A DNA stretch of 60,863 nt from Prosthecomicrobium pneumaticum. Its GTDB lineage: Bacteria; Pseudomonadota; Alphaproteobacteria; Rhizobiales; Kaistiaceae. Positions 52,159 to 60,776 of the stretch are shown here, piece after piece. Where the stretch lies: contig NZ_JACHOO010000014.1 in the NCBI RefSeq assembly GCF_014199915.1, positions 1 through 60,863 of the forward strand, given 5' to 3'. The position numbers were made by a program, and so were the translations under genes. Under the pieces are notes generated by a model, which saw only the letters and a list, made by a program, of their open reading frames with translations, was not told the DNA's origin and did no database searches. Position 1 is the first letter of the stretch; each line of letters starts with the position of its first letter.

Positions 52159-53262
52159 TCAGGCGAGTCCGAACAGCGACACGGCATTGTCCCGGAAGAG
52201 CATGGCACGCTCCTCGGGGCTCAGCCGGAAGGGGAAGGCGTAACGCGGATCGTCGAAATCCCAGTGCGGATAGTCCGACGCGTAGAGAATGCGGTCCCAG
52301 CCGATCCAGTCGAAGGTGCGGCGCATATCGTCCGGCCGCTCCGGCTCGTCGACCGGCTGGGTGGTGAACCAGAAATGCTGGTGCATCTGCTCGGAAGGCA
52401 GCCGCTCGATATGCGGCACTTCGGAGCGCAACCGCCGCCAGTGCTTGTCGAGCCGCCAGCCGAGCGCGGGCACCCAGGCGAAGCCGGCCTCGACGACGAC
52501 GAAGCGCAGATTGGTCCAGCGCTCGAGCACGCCCTCGACGATCAGGCTGGTGATCAGCGCCTGCGCGCTCTGTCCGGCCGTCGGATGCTCCTCGATGTAA
52601 TAGGACGGCCAGCCGCCGCCGGTGGTCGCATGCGCGCCATGGCCGCCGCCATGAATGCCGATCGGCAGGTTGTGGCGCGACGCCGCCTCATAGATGGGCC
52701 AGTAGCGCCGCCGGCCCATCGGCTCGGTCAGGCGCGGCGTCATGAAGATCTGCGCGAAGGCGGGATGGCCGGCCCAGCGCTCGATCTCGGCGACCGCGGC
52801 CTCCGGATCCTCCGTCGGTATGACGATCGAACCCTTCAGGCGCGGCTCGGGATTGCACCAATAGTCGAGCTGCCACTGATTGAGAGCGCTGGCGATCGCC
52901 GCGCTGTAGTCGAGATTGCGCTGGCTGCCGGTGGCGAAGCCGAGCACCTGCAGGATGCCGAACTCGATATTGTGCAGGTCGAGATGCTGCTCGCGCATGA
53001 AGGGCAGGTCGGAGCCCGGCATGTTGCCGTTGGGCGGCCAGGCGTCGCGCCGCGAGATCGCCGGTGCGGCGCGCGGCCACGGGCTCGATTCGCGGAACGG
53101 CGCGCGGAAATGGCTGCCGTAGACGCGGTGATGCTCCTGCCAGCGTTCCGGCATATAGGCGAGCACGTCGTCCGGTCTGGCCGGCAGCGGATGGATGTCG
53201 CAGTCGACGACGCCATCCTTGACCGGGGTCGCGCCGGCGGTACGGACGAGGGTCTCGTTCAT
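52159..53262 (-). CDS. Amidohydrolase-2 family (PF04909) metal-dependent hydrolase/decarboxylase A
   Basis: 367 residues from the ATG at 53262 (ATGA overlap with the paralogue upstream). Metal-binding Asp-x-His lies in VVDCDIHPLPA; later His ligands are in LPIGIHGGGHG, and the final Asp is in ILYASDYPHWDFDDP. This is the TIM-barrel amidohydrolase-2 group that includes ACMSD-type decarboxylases and hydrolases of ring-opened compounds. It is paralogous to the upstream gene (shared YWPIYEAA-RH, SDYPHW-FD). Both lie behind an ABC importer, so they probably act in series on an imported compound. Confidence 0.88.
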   Translation of the reverse strand: MNETLVRTAGATPVKDGVVDCDIHPLPARPDDVLAYMPERWQEHHRVYGSHFRAPFRESSPWPRAAPAISRRDAWPPNGNMPGSDLPFMREQHLDLHNIEFGILQVLGFATGSQRNLDYSAAIASALNQWQLDYWCNPEPRLKGSIVIPTEDPEAAVAEIERWAGHPAFAQIFMTPRLTEPMGRRRYWPIYEAASRHNLPIGIHGGGHGAHATTGGGWPSYYIEEHPTAGQSAQALITSLIVEGVLERWTNLRFVVVEAGFAWVPALGWRLDKHWRRLRSEVPHIERLPSEQMHQHFWFTTQPVDEPERPDDMRRTFDWIGWDRILYASDYPHWDFDDPRYAFPFRLSPEERAMLFRDNAVSLFGLA

Positions 53263-54326
53263 GAGAGGCTCTCCAGTCGCGGATAGGTGGCGAGCGCGTT
53301 GTCGACCAGCACGCGGCGGGCGAGATCGGCGGAGAGGCCGGCGGGGATCACCTCGTCCTCGTCGAACTGCCAGTGCGGATAGTCGGTCGCGAAGAGGATG
53401 GTCCGGTCGGAATCGATCTGCTCGATCACCCGCTCGACGACCGCGGCGTCGGGCGGTGCGTCGAAGGGCTGCAGGGTCAGCCGGACCTGGTCGCGGACGA
53501 TCGCGGCGGGCGGCCGGTCGACCCAGGGCGTCTCCATCCGCATCGCCCGCCAGATCTTGTTCGCCCGCCACATGAAGGCGGGCAGCCAGGTGACGCCGGA
53601 TTCGACGAGCACGACCTTGAGGTCCGGGAACTTCGACAGCGCCCCCTCGCAGATCAGGCTCATCAGCTGGTTCTGGAAGCCGGAGGCCTGCGCGACATAG
53701 TCCTCGAGCAGCGTGCTCGGCCAGCCGAGCGAGGTCGTCGCATGGCGATAGGCGCTGCCGGCATGGATGGCGATCGGCAGGCCGTGCCGCGCCGCCGCCT
53801 CGTAGATCGGCCAGTAGTGCTCGCGGCCGAGCGGCTGGTCGGCCATGGCGAGCAGGAGCACCTGGACGAAGCGCCTGTCGGGCGCGCAGCGCTCGATCTC
53901 CTCGACGGCATGCGCCGCATTCTGCCAGGGCACGACGATCGAGGCGCGCAGCCGCGGCTCGCGGTCGAGCCATTCCGCCGCAACCCAGGCGTTGACCGCC
54001 CGGCAGAGCGCCGCCGCGAGATGATGATGGTGCAGCGCCTGCGCGCCCCATACGACATTACAGATCGCGATCTGCGCGCCGAGTTCGTCGAAGACGTGCC
54101 GGCGCAGCAGCGCGAGGTCGGTGCCGGCATGACCGGTCGCCGGCCGCCAGTCCGGCCGGCTCGTCAGCGGCGCGGTCGGGGGGTAACTCGTCATGTCGAG
54201 ATTGCGGACGCCGCGCACCGTCACATAGTCGCGCCAGTAATCGTCGAGATAGGGCAGAAGAACGCCGGTGTGCGGCACCACCACATGGATGTCGCAGTCG
54301 ATCGGCTTCACGTCGCGCCAGGACAC
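53259..54326 (-). CDS. Amidohydrolase-2 family metal-dependent hydrolase/decarboxylase B
   Basis: 355 residues from GTG 54326, chosen because GGAG lies eight bases upstream; GTGs at 54335 and 54311 are alternatives. Asp-x-His in IDCDIHVVVP, His in LPIAIHAGSAY and Asp in ILFATDYPHWQFDED mark the metal site. It is similar to the amidohydrolase encoded directly downstream, indicating tandem duplication. It is preceded by the MalG-type permease gene (16-base gap). Confidence 0.86.
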   Translation of the reverse strand: MSWRDVKPIDCDIHVVVPHTGVLLPYLDDYWRDYVTVRGVRNLDMTSYPPTAPLTSRPDWRPATGHAGTDLALLRRHVFDELGAQIAICNVVWGAQALHHHHLAAALCRAVNAWVAAEWLDREPRLRASIVVPWQNAAHAVEEIERCAPDRRFVQVLLLAMADQPLGREHYWPIYEAAARHGLPIAIHAGSAYRHATTSLGWPSTLLEDYVAQASGFQNQLMSLICEGALSKFPDLKVVLVESGVTWLPAFMWRANKIWRAMRMETPWVDRPPAAIVRDQVRLTLQPFDAPPDAAVVERVIEQIDSDRTILFATDYPHWQFDEDEVIPAGLSADLARRVLVDNALATYPRLESLS

Positions 54327-54342
54327 TTGAGACACTCCGGGC

Positions 54343-55188
54343 CTATTTCGAGAGCGCGCCGCTCGTCGCGCCACTGACGAGGAACGGCTCGAGGAAGATG
54401 AACAGGACGATGATCGGCACGAGGGTGAGCGTCGCTGCGGCCATCAGGGCGGGCCAGTCGACGAGATATTCGCCGGCAAAGCTCTGCAGGCCGACGGTCA
54501 GCACGCGCTTGTTGACGTCGGAGATGAGGGTCCGGGCGAACAGGAATTCCGACCAGCTCATCAGGAGAAGGTAGACGCTGCAGCTCGCGAGGCCCGGCTT
54601 GACGAGCGGCAGCACGACACGGCCGAGCGTCGTCAGCCGGCTGCAACCGTCGAGCATCGCCGCCTCGTCGAGCTCGCGCGGTACGCGGTCGAAGAACTGC
54701 TTCATCAGGAGCGCGGCGAGCGGCACGCCGGTCGAGACATTGGCGAGCACCAGCGCGCCATAGCTGTCGAGCAGGCCGCCGACCGAGAACATCACGAAGA
54801 ACGGGATGATCACGAGGCTCGCCGGCAGGATCTTGCCGAGCATCAGCGAGGCGGCGAGCAGACGCTGGCTGGCGAAGGACCAGCGCGACAGGCTGTAGCC
54901 GGCGAGCACGGCGACGAAGAGGCTCACCGCCGAGGAGGCGACGGCGATGATCAGGCTGTTGAGCGTCCACAAGAGGAAGGGCTTGCGGGCGAGTGCGCCC
55001 CAGAACGCATCGAGCGAGAAGAGGCCCGGATGCGGCAGCAGCGCCGGCTGCCGCGCGAGGATCAGCGATGTCGGCATGGTCGCCGTCATCAGCATCCAGT
55101 AGATCGGGAAGAAGGTGACGAGGGCGGTCGCGGCGAGCGCGAGGAAGCCGAGCCGGGTCCCCCAGGGCGATGTCGTGCGTGCCGCCAT
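54343..55188 (-). CDS. Sugar-type ABC transporter permease (MalG-like)
   Basis: 281 residues, six membrane helices. It starts with FLALAATALVTFFPIYWMLM. The EAA loop reads EAAMLDGCSRLTTLGRVVLP, and the C-terminal region includes FIFLEPFLVSGATSGALSK. It pairs with the MalF-like permease encoded immediately upstream (2-base gap). Confidence 0.92.
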   Translation of the reverse strand: MAARTTSPWGTRLGFLALAATALVTFFPIYWMLMTATMPTSLILARQPALLPHPGLFSLDAFWGALARKPFLLWTLNSLIIAVASSAVSLFVAVLAGYSLSRWSFASQRLLAASLMLGKILPASLVIIPFFVMFSVGGLLDSYGALVLANVSTGVPLAALLMKQFFDRVPRELDEAAMLDGCSRLTTLGRVVLPLVKPGLASCSVYLLLMSWSEFLFARTLISDVNKRVLTVGLQSFAGEYLVDWPALMAAATLTLVPIIVLFIFLEPFLVSGATSGALSK

Positions 55189-55190
55189 CG

Positions 55191-56144
55191 TCAGAACCTC
55201 TGCTTGCGGATGGCGCCGAAGACGAAGCCGGAGGCGACGATCGCGGCGATCATCATCACCACGCCGGCGGCCGCGGCGGTCCCCATGCGGAAGAACTGGA
55301 AGGCTTCATTGTAGATGTAGAGCGGCAGGGTGGAGGTCGCGAGCGCCGGTCCGCCGCCGGTCGAGCCGAAGATGATGTCGACGTCGACGAAGATCCACAG
55401 CGCGCTGATCAGCACCGAGACGAGGCCCGCCGAGGCGATGCCCGGCAACGTGATGAAGCGGAATTTCTGCGCCGGCGTCGCGCCGTCGACCGAAGCCGCC
55501 TCGTAGAGCTCGCCCGGAATGGTCTGCATCGCGGCGAGGATCGTGAGGGTGATCAGCGGATAGGCCTTCCAGGCCGTCGCGATGATCACCGTCAGCATGG
55601 CGCTGTCGGCATTCATCAGCCAGGGCGTATCGGCATGGCTGATGCCGGTGTAGCGCAGCAGCGCGTTGACGACGCCATAGGAGCCGTCGAACATCCAGGA
55701 GAAGATCACGCTCGCGACGATGCCCGGCACCGCCCAGGGCAGGAGCAGAACGGTGCGCAGGAACCGGCGGCCGGGAAGGCGCGCATTGAGGAGCAGCGCC
55801 GTCCACAGGCCCGCGAGGAAGGCGAGCGCGACGCTGCCGCCGACATAGAGGCCGGAGGCCTTCACCGCCGCCCACAGCGTCTGGTCGGCGAAGATGCGGG
55901 CGTAATTCTGCAGGCCGAGCGGCTGCTGGCCGAGCCGGGCGAGATTCATGCTCGGCCCGATCCGGAAGCTGATGTCGACGACCTTGTAGAGCGGGTAGAG
56001 GATGAGCGCGGCGAGCACCAGAAGCGCCGGCCCGAGGAGGGCGGCGGCGAAGAGGCGCTCGCGCACCTCCCGCCTGCCTTTCCGGCGGATCCCGCCCGCA
56101 TTGCGGACGGGCGACGCCTCTACGCTCGACAGCGACATCCGCAT
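55191..56144 (-). CDS. Sugar-type ABC transporter permease (MalF-like)
   Basis: About 317 residues, six membrane helices, with EAA loop YEAASVDGATPAQKFRFITL. Start options are GTG 56147, ATG 56144 and ATG 56138. The last is best spaced from GGAG, but 56144 gives the usual TGATG overlap with the binding-protein gene and is used here. It partners the MalG-like permease. Confidence 0.92.
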   Translation of the reverse strand: MRMSLSSVEASPVRNAGGIRRKGRREVRERLFAAALLGPALLVLAALILYPLYKVVDISFRIGPSMNLARLGQQPLGLQNYARIFADQTLWAAVKASGLYVGGSVALAFLAGLWTALLLNARLPGRRFLRTVLLLPWAVPGIVASVIFSWMFDGSYGVVNALLRYTGISHADTPWLMNADSAMLTVIIATAWKAYPLITLTILAAMQTIPGELYEAASVDGATPAQKFRFITLPGIASAGLVSVLISALWIFVDVDIIFGSTGGGPALATSTLPLYIYNEAFQFFRMGTAAAAGVVMMIAAIVASGFVFGAIRKQRF

Positions 56145-57397
56145 CACTCCAGCGGGAAGGTCCGCTCGAGTTCGGCCTGGGTCTCCGCCAGCACATCCGC
56201 GGTCGGATCCTCGGTCGACAGGAGCCGCACGCCGGAGCGCATCAGGATCTGGGTGAACTCGTTCAGATTGCTGCGGATGCCGGTATCGGACGGGAAGGTC
56301 GGCCGGACGCCTTCGGAAGCCGCGTTGACCACTTCGAGCTGCGGATGTTCCTTGGCGAGTTCAGGCGTCAGCACGCCGTTGAGACCCGTCGGCGCGGTGG
56401 TGAGCACCGTCCAGCGCTCCTGCCACTCCTTCTGGGTCAGGAACTCGATGAACGACCAGGCCGCGTCGCGCGTTTCGGGATCGAGGCCGGCGGCGATGTG
56501 GAGGCTCTGCGCGGCGCCACCGAGCGCCACCGGGAAGGGCGGCTTCATGATCTTCAAATGCGGCCGCACGTCCTCGGGCGCGGTGGCGATGATCGAATAG
56601 ACCCACGGCCCATCGATCATGAAGGCCGACTTGCCGTCCGCGAAGGCCTGCCGCGACATCGAGGAATTGAAGCCGAGGGCCGCGCTCGCCTTGATCGTCG
56701 TGCGATAGCGCTCGAAGGCGGCGATCACGGCCGGATCGGTGAGGTTGTATTGGCCGTCCTTGATCAGCTGCTGGCCCGACCAATGGATGGTGCGCATGAA
56801 TTCGTGCGCGATGGTCGGGTGCTGGGCGGTGACGGCGGAGACACCGAAAACGCCCTTGTCGCGGTCGGTCAGCTTCGGCAGCGACGCCATGTATTCGTCA
56901 TAGCTGGTCGGCAGCGCGACGCCGGCATCGGCGAGCAGCTTCTCGTTATAGAAGAGCACGACCGCGCCGCTCGTCATCAGGACGCCGACGGTCTTGCCGT
57001 TCCAGTTCATCTCGCTCTGCAGCGACGACCAGTTGGTGTCGACGACCGAGCCCTTGATCTTGTCGTCGAGCGCATCGAACCAGTCCTGCGCGGCGAAGAC
57101 GCCGAGGAACTCGTAGGGAAGCTGGATGATCTGCGGAGCCTGGCCGGAGGCGAAGCGGATCGTCATCTGGTTGACGTATTCGCTGTAGGGGATCTGGACG
57201 ACGGAGATGTCGATGTCGGGATGGGCCTTCTCGAAGGCCGCGACGACCTCGCCCCAGAACACGCCGAAGCCGCCCTCCTCCGCCTGCCAGGTGCTGAACT
57301 GGAGCGTCTGCGCCGCCCAGCCCGGCAGGCTGGCACCGAGACTCGCCGATACCATGAAGGCCGCCAAGGCGGCCGATCGCAACAACCCACGCGTCAT
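56144..57397 (-). CDS. Extracellular solute-binding protein (SBP_bac_1 family)
   Basis: 417 residues with a signal peptide (SAALAAFMVSASLGASL, ending PGWA). The mature part shows the family pattern EAFEKAHPDIDISV-like (read here VVAAFEKAHPDIDISVVQI) and ASGQAPQIIQLPYEFLG, and has DGKSAFMIDGPWVYSI near the second domain. It is first in the operon with the two permeases. No ATP-binding subunit gene lies in this operon, so an ATPase must be borrowed from elsewhere. Confidence 0.92.
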   Translation of the reverse strand: MTRGLLRSAALAAFMVSASLGASLPGWAAQTLQFSTWQAEEGGFGVFWGEVVAAFEKAHPDIDISVVQIPYSEYVNQMTIRFASGQAPQIIQLPYEFLGVFAAQDWFDALDDKIKGSVVDTNWSSLQSEMNWNGKTVGVLMTSGAVVLFYNEKLLADAGVALPTSYDEYMASLPKLTDRDKGVFGVSAVTAQHPTIAHEFMRTIHWSGQQLIKDGQYNLTDPAVIAAFERYRTTIKASAALGFNSSMSRQAFADGKSAFMIDGPWVYSIIATAPEDVRPHLKIMKPPFPVALGGAAQSLHIAAGLDPETRDAAWSFIEFLTQKEWQERWTVLTTAPTGLNGVLTPELAKEHPQLEVVNAASEGVRPTFPSDTGIRSNLNEFTQILMRSGVRLLSTEDPTADVLAETQAELERTFPLE

Positions 57398-57441
57398 GAC
57401 AATCCTCCCCGATCGTCGGCTTGCGCCTGAATGCTTCTTAT

Positions 57442-57458
57442 GTGAAGCAATGCTTCAC
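57442..57458. promoter_or_regulatory. IclR-type operator with -35 box of the binding-protein operon
   Basis: GTGAAGC-AAT-GCTTCAC is a perfect 7-bp inverted repeat. A third half-site, TGCTTC, lies at 57432-57437. On the minus strand a perfect TTGACA (57488-57483) sits 24 bases before it, so a bound regulator would cover the -10/+1 of the operon. The gene at 57670-58464 encodes the likely regulator. Confidence 0.65.
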
Positions 57459-57669
57459 TAGGTAAACATCCGTAGGGAATTGTGTCAACTGGTTCGGAAG
57501 CGCTCGAAGGTGGATCATGGCCCTCGGGTCGGCGGGGAATCGCCCCGCGGCTCGCCTCGACCCGACGGCGGAATTGTGCGAGTGCAGGGTTCGGGCGCCG
57601 TGCCGCAACGCGCGACCGGGCGATCCCGCTCACGGCGGAAACAGTGAATTGACGGGAAGCGAGGGGCGG

Positions 57670-58464
57670 ATGAGCGCGGGCGAAACGGAGACGAAGGACG
57701 ACCGCTACATCGTCCCGGCGCTTCAGCGCGGCCTCGACATCCTCGCGATGTTCTCGCGGTCGAACCGCATCGTCACCGTGCCGCAGGCCTGCAAGGCGCT
57801 CGGCATCTCGCGCGCCACAGCCTTCCGCCTGTTCTACACGCTCGAGGCGAACGGCTTCATCGCCCGGATCCCCAATTCGACGGGCTTCCGGCTGCATTCC
57901 CGCAGCCTGTCGCTCGGCTTCGACTATCTGCACTCCTTCGACGTTGCCGATGTCGCCCGGCCGCATCTCGACGCGCTGCGCGACGCGACCGGAGCGACCA
58001 CCCATCTCGGCGTCCGGGTCGGAACCGAGATGTTCTACGTGCTGCGCGCCGCCTCGCCGGACCAGCGCGACGGCCGCCTCGCCGTGCCGGTCGGCACGCG
58101 CCACCCGGCGCACGCCGTTTCCTGCGGCCGGGCACTGCTCCTCGATCTTCCCGAGGCCGAGCTCGACCGGCTCTATGAGGGCTATGATTTCGACCACCTG
58201 CCGGGTTTCGTGCCGGCCGACCTCGCGGCCCTGAAGGCACGGCTGGCGGTGGAACGGGTGCAGGGTTATGTCGTCGCGGAATCCCTCACCATGGCGCGGA
58301 TCAAACACATCGCCGCCCCGGTCCACGACGCCGAAGGCCGGCCGATCGCCGCGATCAATGTCGCCGACAAGCTGTTCCCCGACGAGGCACTCACCGGCTG
58401 GGTGAAGGACCGCCTGCTCGAGGCCGCCGCCGCGATCTCCCGCAATCTCGGCCACCAGGCCTGA
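57670..58464 (+). CDS. IclR-family transcriptional regulator
   Basis: 264 residues from the ATG at 57670, with GAGGGG about six bases upstream. The N-terminal winged helix reads IVPALQRGLDILAMFSRS, then KALGISRATAFRLFYTLEAN. The C-terminal effector-binding GAF-like domain (about 85-260) contains HPAHAVSCGRALLLDLPE and ARIKHIAAPVHDAEGRPIAA. It is divergent from the ABC/amidohydrolase operon and probably controls it through the palindrome at 57442-57458. The effector is presumably the imported substrate. Confidence 0.92.
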   Translation: MSAGETETKDDRYIVPALQRGLDILAMFSRSNRIVTVPQACKALGISRATAFRLFYTLEANGFIARIPNSTGFRLHSRSLSLGFDYLHSFDVADVARPHLDALRDATGATTHLGVRVGTEMFYVLRAASPDQRDGRLAVPVGTRHPAHAVSCGRALLLDLPEAELDRLYEGYDFDHLPGFVPADLAALKARLAVERVQGYVVAESLTMARIKHIAAPVHDAEGRPIAAINVADKLFPDEALTGWVKDRLLEAAAAISRNLGHQA

Positions 58465-58498
58465 GGCGGGACGTTCGCGCCGGCGCGACGGGCCGGCG

Positions 58499-60367
58499 TC
58501 AGCCCGGCCGTTTCGGCCTGCCGCCCTTCGGCCGGCCGCCTGAAGGGCGATCGAAGGACGCGCCCTTGCCGCGATAGGGCGGGCGGCCCTCGCCGCCGGC
58601 CGGCGGACGGCCCTCCCGCTTCGGCCCCGGGCGCGGCCGGGCCGGCCGCGGACGCTCCGCCGCCGGCTCTGCCGGGGCGATGACGAGGCCCTTCTCGGTC
58701 GCGCCCGGCTGACGGACGGCTTCGGCGAAGGCGTCCGCCGCCTCGGCGGCGATCTCGAAGCGGGTCTCGGTCTCGTCGATCCGGATCGCGCCGACATCGC
58801 GCTTCGAAACGCCGCCGGCCTTGCAGATCATCGGCAGCAGCCATTTCGGATCGGCGCGGTGCTTGCGGCCGAGCGGCAGGCTGAACCAGACGCCGCCCTC
58901 CATGTCCGGCCCGCGCGCCGGCCGCACGGGACCCGGCCCCGAGGCGGCGGCGGGCTGCGCCGGACCGGCGCCGCGCGCCTCCTCGAACCGCTCGTCGCGC
59001 CGGCCTTTGCGCGGCGGCATGGCGCCGACCGGCAGCGGCACGAGATCCTCGGGCACCGGACGGGCGGCGAGTTGCTGGCGCAGGAAGGCGGCGGCGAGCC
59101 GCTCGGGCGCGACCCGCGCGACGAGTTCCGCCACGAAGGCGGCCTCGCTCTCCTCCGGCGGCTCCGCCGCGAGCGCCGCCTCGAGGATCTGCGCCCGGTA
59201 GCGCGCCTCGATCTCGGCGATCGCCGGCGCCGGCCGGATGGTGGCGGCGAGCTTGGCGAGCGCGAGCACGCGCTGCGCCGCGCCGCGCCGGTTCTCCGGC
59301 ACGATCAGCACGCAGACGCCCTTGCGCCCGGCGCGCCCGGTCCGGCCCGAGCGGTGCAGCAGCGTCGCCGGATTGCTCGGCACGTCGGCGTGAATGACGA
59401 GGTCGAGATTGGGCAGGTCGATGCCGCGCGCCGCGACATCGGTCGCGACGCAGACATGCGCCCGCCCGTCGCGCATCGACTGCAGCGCGTTGGACCGTTC
59501 CGACTGCGCCATCTCGCCAGACAGCGAGACGACCGGGAAGCCGCGATTGGCGAGCCGCGCCGTCAGGTGGCGCACCGCCTCGCGGGTATGGCAGAAGACG
59601 AGCGCGCTGCCATCCGCCTCGAGCAGGGTGTTGATCACCGCGTGCTCGCGCTCGTCGCGCCGCACCAGCATCAGCTGGTAGTCGATGTCCGCGTGCTGCA
59701 CATTCGCCGCGGTGGCGACGACGCGCACCGCATCGCGCTGGAAGCTCGCCGCGAGCTCGGCGATGCCGCGCGGCACGGTCGCCGAGAAGAGCAGCGTCCG
59801 GCGCTCCGGGGGCGCCGCACCGAGGATGAATTCGAGGTCCTCGCGGAAGCCGAGATCGAGCATCTCGTCGGCCTCGTCGAGCACGACGGCGCGAAGGCCC
59901 CCGAGATCGAGCGCGCCGCGGCTGATGTGGTCGCGCAGCCGGCCCGGCGTGCCGACGACGAGATGCGCGCCGCGGTCGAGCGCCCGCCTTTCGCCCCGCA
60001 TATCCATGCCGCCGACGCAGGTCGCGGTGGCGATGCCGGTCTCCGCATAGAGCCAGTCGAGCTCGCGCTGCACCTGGATCGCGAGCTCGCGCGTCGGTGC
60101 GACGACGAGGCCGAGCGGCGCGCCCGGCACCCCGAACCGCTCCGCCGTGCCGAGCAGGGTCGAGGCGATCGCGATGCCGAAGGCGACGGTCTTGCCCGAG
60201 CCGGTCTGCGCCGAGACGAGCAGATCGGCCTCGCCATGGCCGCCTTCGGCCATCTCGGTCTGGACGGGCGTGAGTTCGGTGTAGCCCTTGGCCGCGAGGG
60301 CGGAGGCAAGGGCCGGATGGATCGCGGCCATCCCGTCTTCGGGGGCTGCGGGGTCGTTCGGCGTCAT
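58499..60367 (-). CDS. DEAD-box ATP-dependent RNA helicase with DbpA-type C-terminal domain
   Basis: 622 residues from the ATG at 60367. Helicase motifs are complete: AQTGSGKT (I), VVAPTRELAIQ (Ia), VLDEADEMLD (II), LFSATVPRG (III), VCVATDVAARGIDLP (V) and HRSGRTGRAGRKG (VI). After about residue 490, GGVWFSLPLGRKHRADPKWL and CKAGGVSKRDVGAIRI match the DbpA-type RNA-binding fold (RRM-like). The protein ends with a basic Pro/Gly/Arg tail. It probably acts in ribosome assembly or RNA remodelling. It converges with the IclR gene across 34 bases. Confidence 0.93.
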   Translation of the reverse strand: MTPNDPAAPEDGMAAIHPALASALAAKGYTELTPVQTEMAEGGHGEADLLVSAQTGSGKTVAFGIAIASTLLGTAERFGVPGAPLGLVVAPTRELAIQVQRELDWLYAETGIATATCVGGMDMRGERRALDRGAHLVVGTPGRLRDHISRGALDLGGLRAVVLDEADEMLDLGFREDLEFILGAAPPERRTLLFSATVPRGIAELAASFQRDAVRVVATAANVQHADIDYQLMLVRRDEREHAVINTLLEADGSALVFCHTREAVRHLTARLANRGFPVVSLSGEMAQSERSNALQSMRDGRAHVCVATDVAARGIDLPNLDLVIHADVPSNPATLLHRSGRTGRAGRKGVCVLIVPENRRGAAQRVLALAKLAATIRPAPAIAEIEARYRAQILEAALAAEPPEESEAAFVAELVARVAPERLAAAFLRQQLAARPVPEDLVPLPVGAMPPRKGRRDERFEEARGAGPAQPAAASGPGPVRPARGPDMEGGVWFSLPLGRKHRADPKWLLPMICKAGGVSKRDVGAIRIDETETRFEIAAEAADAFAEAVRQPGATEKGLVIAPAEPAAERPRPARPRPGPKREGRPPAGGEGRPPYRGKGASFDRPSGGRPKGGRPKRPG

Positions 60368-60618
60368 GATCGCGCTCTCTGTGAACGCGCCGCATAGCAC
60401 AGCCGCCGCCCTCACGCCAAGGACGGAGGGTCGGCGGCAGAGTTGAGGGGGCAAATGAAGCCGGCGCCCCGCCTGACCGCAACCGCGCGCAGCAGAGGGC
60501 CATCAGGCAAGCGAACTTGCATCTCCCCCATAAGTTGCGTTAGCCACTTATTCGGTCGTGGGGTCGGCAGTTGACAGATGCCTCGGTGCACAATGTTCCG
60601 ACGAGCGCCGCTTCTCGG
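60368..60618. other. Gene-free stretch after the helicase
   Basis: About 250 bases of somewhat lower G+C content without a convincing gene or repeat. A minus-strand open frame crossing 60412-60861 has no codon bias or family likeness. A promoter for the helicase may lie here, but no clear boxes were seen. Confidence 0.4.
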
Positions 60619-60624
60619 GTGAGG

Positions 60625-60776
60625 ATGGACCGCGGGACGGAAGCTCATCCGCGCCGACGGGTCGGGGCCGGCCAGAGGATATTTCGCCTTGCGACCGACG
60701 CGCTCGCTGTTCTCGGCGGTCTCGTTCTCTTGGCCTTCTTGATCTTCTTGGTCCGTCTCGACGCCTCCTGGCCTGC
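60625..60776 (+). pseudogene. 5' fragment of a small membrane-protein gene interrupted by an IS element
   Basis: An open frame begins at ATG 60625 (GTG 60619 is an alternative). It has a basic N-terminus (RGTEAHPRRRVGAGQRIF) followed by a strong hydrophobic helix (LAVLGGLVLLAFLIFLVRL). That is normal membrane-protein topology, with positive residues on the inside. At about 60770-60780 it runs into the start of an IS3-type element. The family is unknown because only about 50 codons remain, and a shadow origin cannot be excluded. Confidence 0.35.
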
